DNA of 64,000 nucleotides from JAQGMV01 sp963828715 (GCA_963828715.1 CAWHFX010000013.1:1-64000); one strand, 5' to 3'. Counted from the first letter of the stretch, positions 27,598 through 36,308 are shown. Translations and numbers: made by a program. The notes: a model not told the origin generated them from the sequence alone.

Positions 27598-28557
27598 CTA
27601 CTCCGCCTTGATGCCCTGCTCCTTGAACACGACACGCCACTTTTTGACTTCGCTGTTCAGGTGAGCGGTCATCTGCTCCGGCGTGCTGGCAATCACGTCG
27701 AAGCCGCGTTCCTGCCAGCGCTTCACCGCCTCCGGCGGTTTGAACGCGGTCCTCACCTTCTCGTTGAGCAGCGCGATGATCGATGCAGGCGTGCCTTTCG
27801 GCGCAGCCAGGATGTGCCACGTCGTGAATTCATAGCCGGGCAGTCCGCTTTCCGCGATGGTCGGAATCTCCGGCGCGATCGGATTGCGCTTCGCGCTGGT
27901 GATCCCGAGCGCCTTGAGCTTTCCGGTTTTCAGATGCGGAATCGCTTCGGTGATGGCATTGATGAAGTGCAGTTGCGTCTCGCCGCTCAGTGTGGAGATC
28001 AGGCCGGGACCACCGCCTTTGTAGTGCACGGCAAGTAACTTGATCTTCGCCATGTTGTTCAGAAGCTCGCCGGCAATGTGCGGATTCGTCGCCGCGCCGG
28101 CGGTGGAGTAGGCGATCGAATTGGGCTTCGCGCGTGCAAGCGCGATGAGATCCTTTATGGAGCTCACCGGCAACGCAGGATGCGCCAGCAGAACGGACGC
28201 GACCGAATCGAGAAGCGAGATCGGCGCGAAGTCGTTGATGGGGTCGTACGGCATCTTGTCGTACACGAACTGGTTCGTGACGAACGGCAGCGTATTGACG
28301 AGCAACGTGTAGCCGTCCGGAGGTGCGTTTTTCGCGAGCTCCGTTCCGATGTTGCCCGATGCGCCACTGCGATTGTCCACGATGAGTTGTTGACCGAGCA
28401 GCTTGCCGACATCGGTCGCGAGCACGCGTGCGACGAGATCCACACTGCCGCCGGGCGGAAACGGCGTGACGAGACGCACCGGCTTGGCGGGATAGTCGGC
28501 CGCGTTCGCTTGCGCCGCCGTGAATGCCACGAACAATACTGCGAGAAATCGGTTCAT
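27598..28557 (-). CDS. Bug/TctC-family solute-binding protein (third copy)
   Basis: 319 residues from ATG 28557, with signal MNRFLAVLFVAFTAAQANA. Landmarks: DYPAKPVRLVTPFPPGGSVD, QLIVDNRSGASGNIGTELA, PDGYTLLVNTLPFVTNQFVY, NDFAPISLLDSVASVLLAHP, SIAYSTAGAATNPHIAGELL, AVHYKGGGPGLISTLSGETQ and ALGITSAKRNPIAPEIPTIA. Periplasmic capture of a carboxylate. The downstream end is 206 bases from the convergent FMO gene and the start is 89 bases from the divergent acyl-CoA dehydrogenase gene, so it may share regulation with the latter. GGAGGT lies before the start. Confidence 0.9.
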   Translation of the reverse strand: MNRFLAVLFVAFTAAQANAADYPAKPVRLVTPFPPGGSVDLVARVLATDVGKLLGQQLIVDNRSGASGNIGTELAKNAPPDGYTLLVNTLPFVTNQFVYDKMPYDPINDFAPISLLDSVASVLLAHPALPVSSIKDLIALARAKPNSIAYSTAGAATNPHIAGELLNNMAKIKLLAVHYKGGGPGLISTLSGETQLHFINAITEAIPHLKTGKLKALGITSAKRNPIAPEIPTIAESGLPGYEFTTWHILAAPKGTPASIIALLNEKVRTAFKPPEAVKRWQERGFDVIASTPEQMTAHLNSEVKKWRVVFKEQGIKAE

Positions 28558-28646
28558 CGGACCTCCTGGACTACTGGATAGCATAGCGAGTTGACTGCGA
28601 CGCCGCAGCAGGCGAATCTCTCATCTCTGGAACCTGGGGGGATTTC

Positions 28647-29861
28647 TTGTTCGATATCCGTCTGTCACCGGAGCAACGGGAATTTCGCGATCTCGCACGC
28701 AAGTTCGCGCAGGAAGAGATCAAACCGAATGCCATGGCGCTGGACCGCGAGCCGGAATGGGAAAAGCGCGTTCCTTGGGATCTCCTGAAGAAGGGTTCGC
28801 AGCTCGGCTTTCGTACTTTCGTCCTCCAGGAGGAGAACGGCGGCTCGGGCATGTCGGATCATCTCACTTCGTGCCTGGTGGCCGAAGAGCTCGCCGCCGG
28901 CGAGCTCGGCACTGCCTACTACTTCATGCTGACCGCCCGCCGCGCGCGCGACTGGTTCGAGCTGCGCATGACGCCGGAGCAGCAGGCGTACTTCATACCG
29001 CGCTTCGTGAACGACGATCTGTACTTCACCACGGTCGCGATCCATGAACCTGAAACCGACTTCGGTTTCGACTACTTTACGGAGACGCCCGACAACATCC
29101 GTCTCAACACGCGCGCGGCCGAACAGACCGACGGCTCGTGGATCATCAACGGCACGAAGGCCTACCAGACGGTCGGCTATCTCGCGAAGCTGATCGTCAC
29201 CAGAGCACAGACAAGTGCGGGCGTGCAGTCGTTTCTGGTCGAGGGCGATTCGCCGGGACTGAAGCGCCGCCCGCTGTCGAAGCTCGGCCGCCGGGTCGGC
29301 GACAACGCGGCGGAGATCTTCTTCGACAACGTGCGCGTGCCGAAGGGCCGCATATTGCCGCCGCCGCCGAAAGGCCGTACCGATATGGGCACGCATCCGA
29401 CCATCGCGTCCCTCACGCTGGGCCTCGGTCGTGCGGCGTTGGAAGAAACGTTGCGCTACACACAGGAGCGCGTCTCCGGGGGCAAACCGATCATCAGGCA
29501 TCAGGCGGTCGGTCTCACGCTCGCGGAGATGGCGATGAATCTGGAAGCGGCACGGCGTCTCATCTGGACCGCGGCGTGGGTGAAAGATCATCGCGAAGCG
29601 GTCGAGGACGGCAACGTCGAAGACCTGCCGTACGAGCACATGGCCCTCGGCTTCACCGGAACGGCCGTTCAGCGGCTGACGGAACAGGCGATCGAGCTAT
29701 TCGGCGGCGCCGGAGTCGTTCAGGGCATGCCGATCGAGAAGTACGTGCGTGACGCGCATGTGCAGAAACATGTGTCGTTTCCATTCCCGACGCGGTTCAA
29801 GATCGCGGAGGCGCTTGCGGGGTTCAAACGGAAGATCGCTCCCTTCCACGGTGGCGATTAG
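28647..29861 (+). CDS. Acyl-CoA dehydrogenase
   Basis: 404 residues. The start is TTG 28647 (FDIRLSPEQREFRDLARKFA), with GGGGGGA upstream; no better in-frame ATG exists until residue 30. FAD enzyme making the alpha-beta double bond of an acyl-CoA. Three domains: N-terminal helices (EEIKPNAMALDREPEWEKRV), the middle beta domain with TTVAIHEPETDFG in place of the usual AxTEPxAGSD, WIINGTKAYQTVGYLAKLIV, and the C-terminal helices with RHQAVGLTLAEMAMNLEAAR and ELFGGAGVVQGMPIEKYVRD. The catalytic base Glu of short-chain members would sit in the YRD-type region before this; I cannot fix it by eye. It overlaps nothing, and the PLD-like gene starts eight bases later. Confidence 0.9.
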   Translation: MFDIRLSPEQREFRDLARKFAQEEIKPNAMALDREPEWEKRVPWDLLKKGSQLGFRTFVLQEENGGSGMSDHLTSCLVAEELAAGELGTAYYFMLTARRARDWFELRMTPEQQAYFIPRFVNDDLYFTTVAIHEPETDFGFDYFTETPDNIRLNTRAAEQTDGSWIINGTKAYQTVGYLAKLIVTRAQTSAGVQSFLVEGDSPGLKRRPLSKLGRRVGDNAAEIFFDNVRVPKGRILPPPPKGRTDMGTHPTIASLTLGLGRAALEETLRYTQERVSGGKPIIRHQAVGLTLAEMAMNLEAARRLIWTAAWVKDHREAVEDGNVEDLPYEHMALGFTGTAVQRLTEQAIELFGGAGVVQGMPIEKYVRDAHVQKHVSFPFPTRFKIAEALAGFKRKIAPFHGGD

Positions 29862-29868
29862 GAAAATC

Positions 29869-31572
29869 ATGCGAGCGGCTGCGAAGAGCACGGAGTTGAA
29901 AGCTGCGGCCTATGCGGGAACGTACGTGGTCGTTCTCGCGTGGGACACCCTGGACGGCAAGCCGCCGGCGCGCAAAACGCTGCTCGGTTACGCGATCGAG
30001 CGCACCGAACTCGATGTGGCCGGGCACGAGGTCGAGCGCTATTGGTTGCGCGGCATCAAGCGTTTCCGGGACAGGGACAAGGGACTGCCCCCCGGCACGC
30101 CCGTTTCAACTGCCGAGCATCCGATCCAGGGGTTTCTCTGGGCCGACTATACGGCCAAGGCCGGAACTCGCTACGTCTTCCGGATCGTCCCGCTCTTCGG
30201 CACGGTAAAGAACCCGAAGCTCGCGGATGCTGCGGCCGTGACGCTCAACGTGACCACGGAGATTGAAGGCGATCAGCCAACCGGCGCCGCAGACCATCAC
30301 GTTCGCCACGATGTCTTCTTCAATCGCGGCGTAATCGGCTCGCAGGCGTATGCCCGGGAATTCGGCAACCGCACGCCCGACGCGCAGAATCCACGGTCGG
30401 AGGAAATGAAGTGGCTGTCGCGCGGCCTCTTCGAAGCACTCGTGCGTTTCATCGGGCTCGCCCGCGATGGCATGGGGCTGCGAGCCGCCTTCTACGAGTT
30501 CCGCTACCTGCCGGTCGCCAACGCGTTCGCCAAAGCAATCGAAGCCGGGGCTGACGTGAAGATCGTCTACGACGCGGAAAGCGACTACAAGGCGGACAAC
30601 GAAACCACCATCAGCACCGCGGGACTCGACGGCGACCACGCTGTCGTCCCGCGTACCGTGACCGAAGGCATACGCCACAACAAGTTCATCGTGCTCCTGA
30701 AGGGCGACAAGCCGGTCGCAGTCTGGACCGGGTCGACGAATGTTTCCGCCGGCGGCATCTTCGGTCACTCGAATGTCGGTCACATCGCATGGGACGAAGT
30801 CGTCGCCGCGAAATACCTCGACTATTGGCGGCGGCTTGCGGACAACCTCACGCCGACGAAACTGCGCGCCCCGAACAAAGCGGCAACGCCCACGCCTTCC
30901 GGAAAGCCACCGGTGAATTCCGTGACCCCGCTCTTCGCGGCCCGTGACGACAAGGACGGCAACGAAACGCTCCAGTGGTACGCGGATCGGCTGGCCGATG
31001 CGAAAGAGGTCTCCTGCATGACTTTCGCCTTCAATATCGACGAGGTGTTCCAGGGGGTGCTCAGCAAGGACAATGACGTGCTGCGATACGTCATAAAAGA
31101 CGATCCGCTGGGAGCAGACGAGTCGATCGGCCACGACCGGGACGTCATCTTCGCGAGCGGTGGCTATCTGGAGGCAGGCGCCCTCGCCAATTTCCTGAGC
31201 GAGCGGTCCAATCCACTCAACACCAACCGCTACATCCACAACAAGTTCATGCTGGTGGACCCGCTGAGTAACGATCCGCTGGTCGTTACCGGTTCCGCCA
31301 ACTTCAGTCGGCCCTCGCAGCGCGTCAACGACGAGAACATGCTCGTCATCCGTGGCGATACGCGCGTGGCCGACATCTACTTCGGGGAGTTCATGCGTGT
31401 GTTCGACCACCACTACGCGCGATACATCGTGCGCCTCCTCAGCGATGAAGGACGCGCCGACCCGGATGCGGGCTACCTGAAAGACAAGTCCGCCGATTGG
31501 ATCCCTTCACACTTCAATCCCGACAGTTACAAATCGAAGCGGCGGAAGTACTTCGCGTCGCCGCAGAAGTGA
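29869..31572 (+). CDS. Phospholipase D-like domain protein
   Basis: 567 residues, ATG at 29869 seven bases after the dehydrogenase stop, AGGA five bases upstream. The N-terminal third is a fibronectin-like or otherwise beta-rich part (VVVLAWDTLDGKPPARKTLL, TAKAGTRYVFRIVPLFG). Two PLD HxK motifs follow: IRHNKFIVLL with WTGSTNVSAGG (His at about residue 270) and IHNKFMLVDPLSND with VTGSANFSRPS (His at about residue 457), so one protein provides both halves of the active site. In the first motif the Asp normally five residues after Lys is replaced by Leu. Predicted phosphodiesterase or transferase. No signal peptide, so probably cytosolic. Function in this operon with an acyl-CoA dehydrogenase is unclear. 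Confidence 0.8.
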   Translation: MRAAAKSTELKAAAYAGTYVVVLAWDTLDGKPPARKTLLGYAIERTELDVAGHEVERYWLRGIKRFRDRDKGLPPGTPVSTAEHPIQGFLWADYTAKAGTRYVFRIVPLFGTVKNPKLADAAAVTLNVTTEIEGDQPTGAADHHVRHDVFFNRGVIGSQAYAREFGNRTPDAQNPRSEEMKWLSRGLFEALVRFIGLARDGMGLRAAFYEFRYLPVANAFAKAIEAGADVKIVYDAESDYKADNETTISTAGLDGDHAVVPRTVTEGIRHNKFIVLLKGDKPVAVWTGSTNVSAGGIFGHSNVGHIAWDEVVAAKYLDYWRRLADNLTPTKLRAPNKAATPTPSGKPPVNSVTPLFAARDDKDGNETLQWYADRLADAKEVSCMTFAFNIDEVFQGVLSKDNDVLRYVIKDDPLGADESIGHDRDVIFASGGYLEAGALANFLSERSNPLNTNRYIHNKFMLVDPLSNDPLVVTGSANFSRPSQRVNDENMLVIRGDTRVADIYFGEFMRVFDHHYARYIVRLLSDEGRADPDAGYLKDKSADWIPSHFNPDSYKSKRRKYFASPQK

Positions 31573-31600
31573 GCGGTAGGCGCGGCGCTTCACCACCACC

Positions 31601-31870
31601 TCGGCCCTCGTACATTCGCACGAGAGTTCTAATTGGCGCGGGAACGCTTGTTCGCGGCGGACACGCTGTCCCAGCGGCGCAATCGCAATCCATCATCTCG
31701 GCCCTCGTACATTCGGACGAGAGTTCTAAACGGCGCCTGAAGCCTTGTTCGCGGCGGACACGCTGTCCCAGCGGCCGCAATCCATTCTCTCAGCCCTCGT
31801 ACAATCGCACGAGAGTTCTAATTGGCGCGGGAACGCTTGTTCGCGGCGGACACGCTGTCCCAGCGGCCGC
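31601..31870. repeat. Three tandem copies of an 80-base dispersed repeat
   Basis: Copies at 31601-31678, 31698-31778 and 31790-31870. Each begins CCTCGTACATTCGCACGAGA (itself a small hairpin), passes through GTTCTAATTGGCGCGGGAAC and ends TTCGCGGCGGACACGCTGTC then CCAGCGGCCGC. Copies 1 and 3 are nearly identical and copy 2 diverges in the middle. An inverted copy lies at 45358-45438. Spacers between units are 11-19 bases. It lies between two convergent genes. Confidence 0.85.
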
Positions 31871-31891
31871 CGCTCATGGCGAGCGGGGGTC

Positions 31892-32878
31892 CTATTCGGA
31901 CGCCTTTACGCCCGACTCCTTCACCGCCTTACGCCACTTCGCAATTTCGCGAGACACGAACGCCCGCGCTTCTTTGCCCGTTTGAAACTCGGGATCGAAG
32001 CCGTTATCGACCAGCCGCGTCCGGAGCTCCTGCGATTGCATGATGCTCGACAGCGCCGATGTGAGCTTCTGATTCACTGCGGGCGAGATGCCTGCCGGTG
32101 CGGCAACGAAGCGGAACGCCTCGGGGTTGACTTCGGGCCACCCCGCGGCAGCGAATGTCTGCACGTTGGGAAGCAGCGATGACGGTTTACTGCCCGTGAC
32201 GCCGAGCGCGATCATCGTGCCCGCCTGGATTTGCGAGATCACCGAGCCCGCGACGGCGAACGTGAGATCGCAATGCCCGCCGAGAATATCCTGTATTGCC
32301 GCGCCAGCGCCTTTATACGGCACGTGCAGCAGCTTGATCTTCGCGGCCGAATTGAACATCTCGATGGTGAGATGACTGGATGATCCGACGCCGGCAGACC
32401 CGGCTCTGATCTTGCCGGGGTTCGCTTTCGCCGCGGCGATGAGCTCCTGAAGGTTCTTTACCTTCAGACCCGGATGCGTCACCAGCACCGTCGGAGAGGT
32501 CGCGATGATCGCCACGAACGTGAAGTCGCGTTCGGCGTCGTATGGGAGCTTCTCGGCTAAGCCCGGGTTGATTGCGAACGCGGTATCGAAGATGCCGATC
32601 GTATAGCCGTCGGCGAGCGATCTCGAGACGATCTGCGTTCCCAGTATGCTGCCCGCGCCGCCGCGATTGTCGATGACGATCTGCTGGCCGAGCGCTTCGG
32701 TGAGCTTCGGCGCGAGAAGACGCGCGAGAAGATCGGTGCCGCCGCCCGCGACGAACGGCACGACCACGCGAATGGGGCGTACGGGATAGGCGGCCTCACC
32801 CGCATCCGCGCGAGGGATGGCGAGAAAGATCGCCGCGCAGGCGAGGACAACGTTGATCAGTTTCGAACTGCGTCTCAC
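31892..32878 (-). CDS. Bug/TctC-family solute-binding protein (fourth copy)
   Basis: 328 residues from GTG 32878, chosen because GGAGAG lies just upstream and it starts the signal peptide (VRRSSKLINVVLACAAIFLA, then IPRADA). An in-frame GTG at 32950 lies inside an intergenic repeat and is unlikely. Landmarks: AAYPVRPIRVVVPFVAGGGT, QIVIDNRGGAGSILGTQIV, DGYTIGIFDTAFAINPGLAE, IRAGSAGVGSSSHLTIEMFN, LHVPYKGAGAAIQDILGGH and a closing REIAKWRKAVKESGVKASE. Periplasmic carboxylate binding. The enolase-superfamily gene lies upstream on the same strand (ends 33013), with an intergenic repeat between, so they may form an uptake-plus-catabolism unit. Confidence 0.9.
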   Translation of the reverse strand: MRRSSKLINVVLACAAIFLAIPRADAGEAAYPVRPIRVVVPFVAGGGTDLLARLLAPKLTEALGQQIVIDNRGGAGSILGTQIVSRSLADGYTIGIFDTAFAINPGLAEKLPYDAERDFTFVAIIATSPTVLVTHPGLKVKNLQELIAAAKANPGKIRAGSAGVGSSSHLTIEMFNSAAKIKLLHVPYKGAGAAIQDILGGHCDLTFAVAGSVISQIQAGTMIALGVTGSKPSSLLPNVQTFAAAGWPEVNPEAFRFVAAPAGISPAVNQKLTSALSSIMQSQELRTRLVDNGFDPEFQTGKEARAFVSREIAKWRKAVKESGVKASE

Positions 32879-32888
32879 GGCTCTCTCC

Positions 32889-32968
32889 TTCCCCTCACCC
32901 CTGCCCTCTCCCCAATTCGGGGCGAGGGAGCGTTGTTCATCACCCGTCACCCGTCACTCGTCACCGGT
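32889..32968 (-). repeat. Intergenic palindromic and CGTCACC-type repeat
   Basis: CCCTGCCCTCTCCCCAATTC and GGGGCGAGGG form one palindromic part; CACCCGTCACCCGTCACTCG and TCACC are three short tandem units. This is the reverse-orientation counterpart of 12696-12800. Confidence 0.55.
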
Positions 32969-33012
32969 CCCAACGTGCCTAGCCTCTCGCCGACTCGCCG
33001 CGAGGGAATGGC

Positions 33013-34101
33013 TTAACAATACCTCTGCAGCACGTCACGGTTGATCTCGATGCCGAGCCCCGGCGCCTGTGGCACTTCGACGATGCCGTTCCGATGGCGG
33101 ATCGGCTCCTGCGCAAGCTCGGTGCGCAGCGCGTTCTCGCTCATGTCGTACTCGAGCAGCGTGGGAAAGGGCTCGAGCGCGCGCGGTGAATCCGGCAACG
33201 CCGCCAGCAGATGCAACGTGGCCGCGAGTCGGATCGCGGTTCCGAACATGTGCGGTATCACTCTCACGTGATTCGCGCTCGCCAGCGCGGCGATCTTCCG
33301 ATATTCGGTGAAGCCGCCGCACACGCACACGTCCGGCTGGATGATGTCGAGCGCGCGCTCCTGAATCATGCGCCGGAATGCCCAGCGACCGCGGAATTGC
33401 TCGGCCCCCGAGATGCGCAGGTTCAGTGCCCGCCGGATCTCTACATAGCCCTCGACATCGTCGGCGCTGATCGGTTCTTCGAACCAGAGGAGATCTTGCT
33501 GCGCGATCTCCTTCCCGACGGCGATGGCGCTGCCGCGGTCGTAGCCGCAGTTCGCGTCGACGGCAAACAGAGTGTCGTCGCCGATCGCGCGCCGCACGGC
33601 AGCGACGTTCCGGATGTCGTACTCGGGGCCGAATCCGACTTTCATCTTCATCGCCTTGAAGCCGTCGTCGACGTAACCGCGCGCTTCCGCCACCAGCGCG
33701 GCGGTCGGATCGGCGCGCTCACGACGGAAGAGACCCGTCGCATAGGCCTGCACACGCGTGCGAAACGCCCCACCGAGCAACTGATGGATCGGCTGCTGAA
33801 GCGCCTTGCCCATGATGTCCCACAGCGCGATATCGACCGCGCTGATCGCCGCGGGATCGGTACCTGCCTTGTGCAACGCTTCCCAGATCACCTCGTAATC
33901 GAACGGATTGCGGCCGATCACGTGCGTGTCGAGCGCGCGGCGCGCGGGCACCGTGGCGCCTTCGCCCCATCCCGTGATGCCGGCGTCGGTCGTCACTTCG
34001 ATCACGCCGAACGCACGCTCCCGCGTCGTGCGCATCGCGTTGGAGAAAGGATCTTTCACGGGATACACCGGCGAATACGTTTTTATGTCGACGATTTTCA
34101 T
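33013..34101 (-). CDS. Mandelate racemase/muconate-lactonizing enzyme family protein
   Basis: 362 residues from ATG 34101. Enolase-superfamily enzyme abstracting the alpha proton of a carboxylate, cytosolic, Mg-dependent. N-terminal capping domain MKIVDIKTYSPVYPVKDPFS; barrel with GFKAMKMKVGFGPEYD (the KxK acid/base pair), FAVDANCGYDRGSAIA (Asp ligand), LLWFEEPISADDVEGY (Glu ligand), LRISGAEQFRGRWAF (third ligand, Glu), IIQPDVCVCGGFTEYRKIAA, and VRVIPHMFGTAIRLAATLHL (His of the second acid/base site). The pattern fits the mandelate racemase subgroup, acting on an acid sugar or aromatic hydroxyacid. A Bug gene lies downstream. A small open frame ends in a four-base ATGA overlap with the start. 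Confidence 0.85.
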   Translation of the reverse strand: MKIVDIKTYSPVYPVKDPFSNAMRTTRERAFGVIEVTTDAGITGWGEGATVPARRALDTHVIGRNPFDYEVIWEALHKAGTDPAAISAVDIALWDIMGKALQQPIHQLLGGAFRTRVQAYATGLFRRERADPTAALVAEARGYVDDGFKAMKMKVGFGPEYDIRNVAAVRRAIGDDTLFAVDANCGYDRGSAIAVGKEIAQQDLLWFEEPISADDVEGYVEIRRALNLRISGAEQFRGRWAFRRMIQERALDIIQPDVCVCGGFTEYRKIAALASANHVRVIPHMFGTAIRLAATLHLLAALPDSPRALEPFPTLLEYDMSENALRTELAQEPIRHRNGIVEVPQAPGLGIEINRDVLQRYC

Positions 34102-34229
34102 TTCGATGCACTCTCGGGTTTATGAACGCGGGGGGCTATGCCGCTTCCACTTCTGCGCAAGCGGCTCGGCCGTTCGCCACGACAACGCCGGCCCGGATTG
34201 GCCGGTCCGGACAGCTTCTTATCCGTCAT
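34098..34229 (-). CDS. Possible 43-residue protein coupled to the enolase-superfamily gene
   Basis: ATG 34229 has a good GGGAGGAG site four bases upstream and gives MTDKKLSGPANPGRRCRGER and a basic tail, stopping at TGA 34098-34100, which overlaps the ATG of the next gene as ATGA. The composition (Arg/Ser/Pro) is not convincing as a folded protein. It may be a leader peptide coupling translation, or a frameshifted piece of something else. Confidence 0.35.
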   Translation of the reverse strand: MTDKKLSGPANPGRRCRGERPSRLRRSGSGIAPRVHKPESASK

Positions 34230-34331
34230 GACTCCTCCCTTACGCAACGCTGCCCGGAGGCGCCTGTCATTCGGAATGTTCAGAACGCGTCGGGCGGCCC
34301 TGGCAGCGCGCCTCGTGCGAGGCCGTGTCAT

Positions 34332-34363
34332 TTGATCACGTTCCGCGCCGTCGGGACTATACT
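34332..34363 (+). promoter_or_regulatory. Possible promoter of the VOC gene
   Basis: TATACT at 34358-34363 lies 33 bases before the ATG at 34396, with TTGATC at 34332-34337 as a poor -35 at a long spacing of 20. The -10 match is good; the pair is weak. Judged by eye only. Confidence 0.3.
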
Positions 34364-34395
34364 GTGCCCGTATCGATTACGGAGGAGGAACCCCG

Positions 34396-34971
34396 ATGCC
34401 GAAAGAGGAAGCGCCCCGCCTCAGCCATGTCGGACTCTACGTTGCCGACGTAACGAAGATGACCGATTTCTATACGAACGTTCTCGGGTTTGTCGTCAGC
34501 GATCGAGCAGAGGACGGCCGCATCACGTTCCTGAGCCGTAATCCAAGCGACCACCATCAGGTCGTCCTGGTGCGCGGCCGTACGACCGACGTCACGCAGC
34601 CGATGGTCCAGCAGCTCTCGTTCAACGTCGGCACGCTCGCGAACGTGAAGCGCGCGTTCCGCAAGGTGAGCGACGCCGCCTGCAAAGTCATCGATCCGCG
34701 CTGTCACGGCAACGCCTGGTCGGTCTATTTCACGGATCCGGAAGGCAACCGCGTCGAGATGTTCTGCGACACACCGTGGTACGTGCCGCAACCGCTCGGC
34801 TACGAGATCGACCTCACCAAGTCCGAGGATGAGCTCTATCGCGAGACCGAAGCGATCTGCCGCGCAAAGCCGGGCTTCAGGCCGATGGAAGAGTGGCGCG
34901 CCGAAATCAGCCGGAAGATCGCGGCCCAGCTCGAATACGCGGAGCAGGCCGAAGCCGCGACATCCGGATAA
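34396..34971 (+). CDS. VOC (glyoxalase/dioxygenase-fold) family protein
   Basis: 191 residues, ATG 34396 with GGAGGAGG upstream. One vicinal-oxygen-chelate module pair: PRLSHVGLYVADVTKMTDFY (metal His in SHVGL), NVLGFVVSDRAEDGRITFLS, HHQVVLVRGR, QQLSFNVGTLANVKRAFRKV (second His position replaced by Ser-Phe-Asn), and YFTDPEGNRVEMFCDTPWYV (Glu ligand in DPEGNRVEMF). Similar to the C-terminal half of extradiol dioxygenases such as 2,3-dihydroxybiphenyl dioxygenase, plus a helical C-terminal tail of about 50 residues. Cytosolic; ring-cleavage, isomerase or glyoxalase-like role all possible. Divergent from the enolase-superfamily gene, convergent with the GFA gene. Confidence 0.8.
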   Translation: MPKEEAPRLSHVGLYVADVTKMTDFYTNVLGFVVSDRAEDGRITFLSRNPSDHHQVVLVRGRTTDVTQPMVQQLSFNVGTLANVKRAFRKVSDAACKVIDPRCHGNAWSVYFTDPEGNRVEMFCDTPWYVPQPLGYEIDLTKSEDELYRETEAICRAKPGFRPMEEWRAEISRKIAAQLEYAEQAEAATSG

Positions 34972-34983
34972 AGCAGTGAGCGG

Positions 34984-35406
34984 CTAGACGCGCGGCGCGC
35001 CCTTTTCGTTTGCCCTGAGAGTTCCGATGCTGGTAACCCAGGGGCGCGCCGAGCGCGTCCAGTTCTGCACTCTCGGTGCGAGCTGATCCCGCTCGCGTAA
35101 AACGCCGACGCGCACCATGTAGAACGGCTGCGGGCCATCCCCGGGTGTCGTCGAGTAGATCGGCGATCCGCAGCGTGGGCAGAACGCCTGTGCCCGTGGA
35201 TTGCCGCTGTCCGCGGTGGTCTTGACGTAGATCGTCGGCGTGCCCGAGAGCATCTTGAACGTGTCGCCCGTCACCGGTACGTTGGTGCGAAACGCCGTGC
35301 CGGTGCTCGACTGGCAATCCGTGCAGTGACAGATCGTGACTTTCTCGGGGTCGGCGTCGGCCTCGAACGCGATGAAACCGCAGCTGCAGCTTCCGTGGAT
35401 CCTCAT
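34984..35406 (-). CDS. GFA-family (glutathione-dependent formaldehyde-activating-like) protein
   Basis: 140 residues from ATG 35406, with AAGGAG eight bases upstream. Zinc protein of the Mss4-like fold. Visible ligands: GSCSCGFIAFEADADPEKVT (CxC), ICHCTDCQSSTGTAFRTNVP (CxxC with the family CHC-x-x-C) and AFCPRCGSPIYSTTP (CPxCG). The C-terminal tail TRSARPWVTSIGTLRANEKG is typical. Named after Gfa of Paracoccus, but most members have no demonstrated formaldehyde activity. It lies 26 bases downstream of the NHL-repeat gene and is probably translated from the same mRNA. Confidence 0.9.
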   Translation of the reverse strand: MRIHGSCSCGFIAFEADADPEKVTICHCTDCQSSTGTAFRTNVPVTGDTFKMLSGTPTIYVKTTADSGNPRAQAFCPRCGSPIYSTTPGDGPQPFYMVRVGVLRERDQLAPRVQNWTRSARPWVTSIGTLRANEKGAPRV

Positions 35407-35432
35407 GACAACGCTCCTTGCGGATTGTCCGG

Positions 35433-36308
35433 TCAATGTACTCGCGCGTATTTGTCGACGCGGCACTGGCGGGTCTTGCCGACATAGATATTCCCCGCCG
35501 GATCGATGCCCATGGCGTGCATGGGATCGGACTCCCAGCGCGTGATCACTGTTCCGTTTCCATCCCGGACACTGACCGCCGCTTGACTGGTGTCGGTCGC
35601 CTGCTCGCACAGATAGAAGGTCCCGTTGGCATCTCGCGCCATGTCATTCGGCCCGCCCATGCCGGTCCACATGCCGATGAACTTGCCGTCGGGCGTGAAA
35701 ATCTGGACGCGCTGGTTCGCGCGGTCGCTGACATAGACGGTGCCATCCGGCGCAATCGCAAGGCTGTGCGGCAGATGAAAGTCGCCGGGCGCCGTTTTAC
35801 CGGGCTGCCCCCAGGACTGGATGAGCTCGCCGTCCTTGTTGAAGCGATGCACGCGGCTGTTGCGATAGCCGTCGGTCACATAGAGATCGCCCGAGGGACT
35901 CGGCAACATCTCGGTCGGATGGTTGAAGGGACCGGCCGCGCGTAACGGCAGGTTGTGCCAATCCTCGCAGCCGGTGTCCGAATGCGCTCCGCGCGTGCCG
36001 ATCTGCTTGATCAGCTTGCCGTCGAGCGTATAGATCATCGCCACGGAATCCGTCTGGTCGGTGACATAGGCGCGATCACCGACGATCTTGAAGCCGTGAG
36101 CGCGCTTGAACACGCCGTTGCCCCACGAGCTCAGGAATTTGCCGCTGCGGTCGAAGATCAGCACGGCCGGATCCTTGCGCTGGAACACGTAGATCCGGTT
36201 TTCGGCGTCGCTCGTAACCCTGCTGATCAGGCCGAAGGTCTGGCCCTCGGGCAGCTTCGCGAAATCTTCGATCAGTTCATACGTGTATTCACCGCTACCG
36301 ACTTTCAT
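35433..36308 (-). CDS. NHL-repeat protein, peptidyl-alpha-hydroxyglycine-lyase-like (paralogue)
   Basis: 291 residues from ATG 36308, GGAGGAG upstream. No signal peptide. Propeller blades: SRVTSDAENRIYVFQRKDPA, RAHGFKIVGDRAYVTDQTDS, NHPTEMLPSPSGDLYVTDGY, LPHSLAIAPDGTVYVSDRAN, GGPNDMARDANGTFYLCEQA and MHAMGIDPAGNIYVGKTRQC. Compared with the protein at 23156 it has lost the second conserved Pro-His-Gly (here RAHG and LPHS), so metal binding may differ. Genes of this family sit beside Bug and CoA-transferase genes in many Burkholderiales. Probably one operon with the GFA gene downstream. Activity unproven. Confidence 0.8.
   Translation of the reverse strand: MKVGSGEYTYELIEDFAKLPEGQTFGLISRVTSDAENRIYVFQRKDPAVLIFDRSGKFLSSWGNGVFKRAHGFKIVGDRAYVTDQTDSVAMIYTLDGKLIKQIGTRGAHSDTGCEDWHNLPLRAAGPFNHPTEMLPSPSGDLYVTDGYRNSRVHRFNKDGELIQSWGQPGKTAPGDFHLPHSLAIAPDGTVYVSDRANQRVQIFTPDGKFIGMWTGMGGPNDMARDANGTFYLCEQATDTSQAAVSVRDGNGTVITRWESDPMHAMGIDPAGNIYVGKTRQCRVDKYARVH

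Noticed and set aside
30106..31413. 435-codon minus-strand frame opposite the PLD-like gene
   Set aside because: The two HxK motifs are on the plus strand; the minus frame is a shadow.
31601..31870. CRISPR array
   Set aside because: Only three units of about 80 bases with spacers of 11-19 bases; no cas genes. A dispersed intergenic repeat fits better because an inverted copy lies at 45.4 kb.
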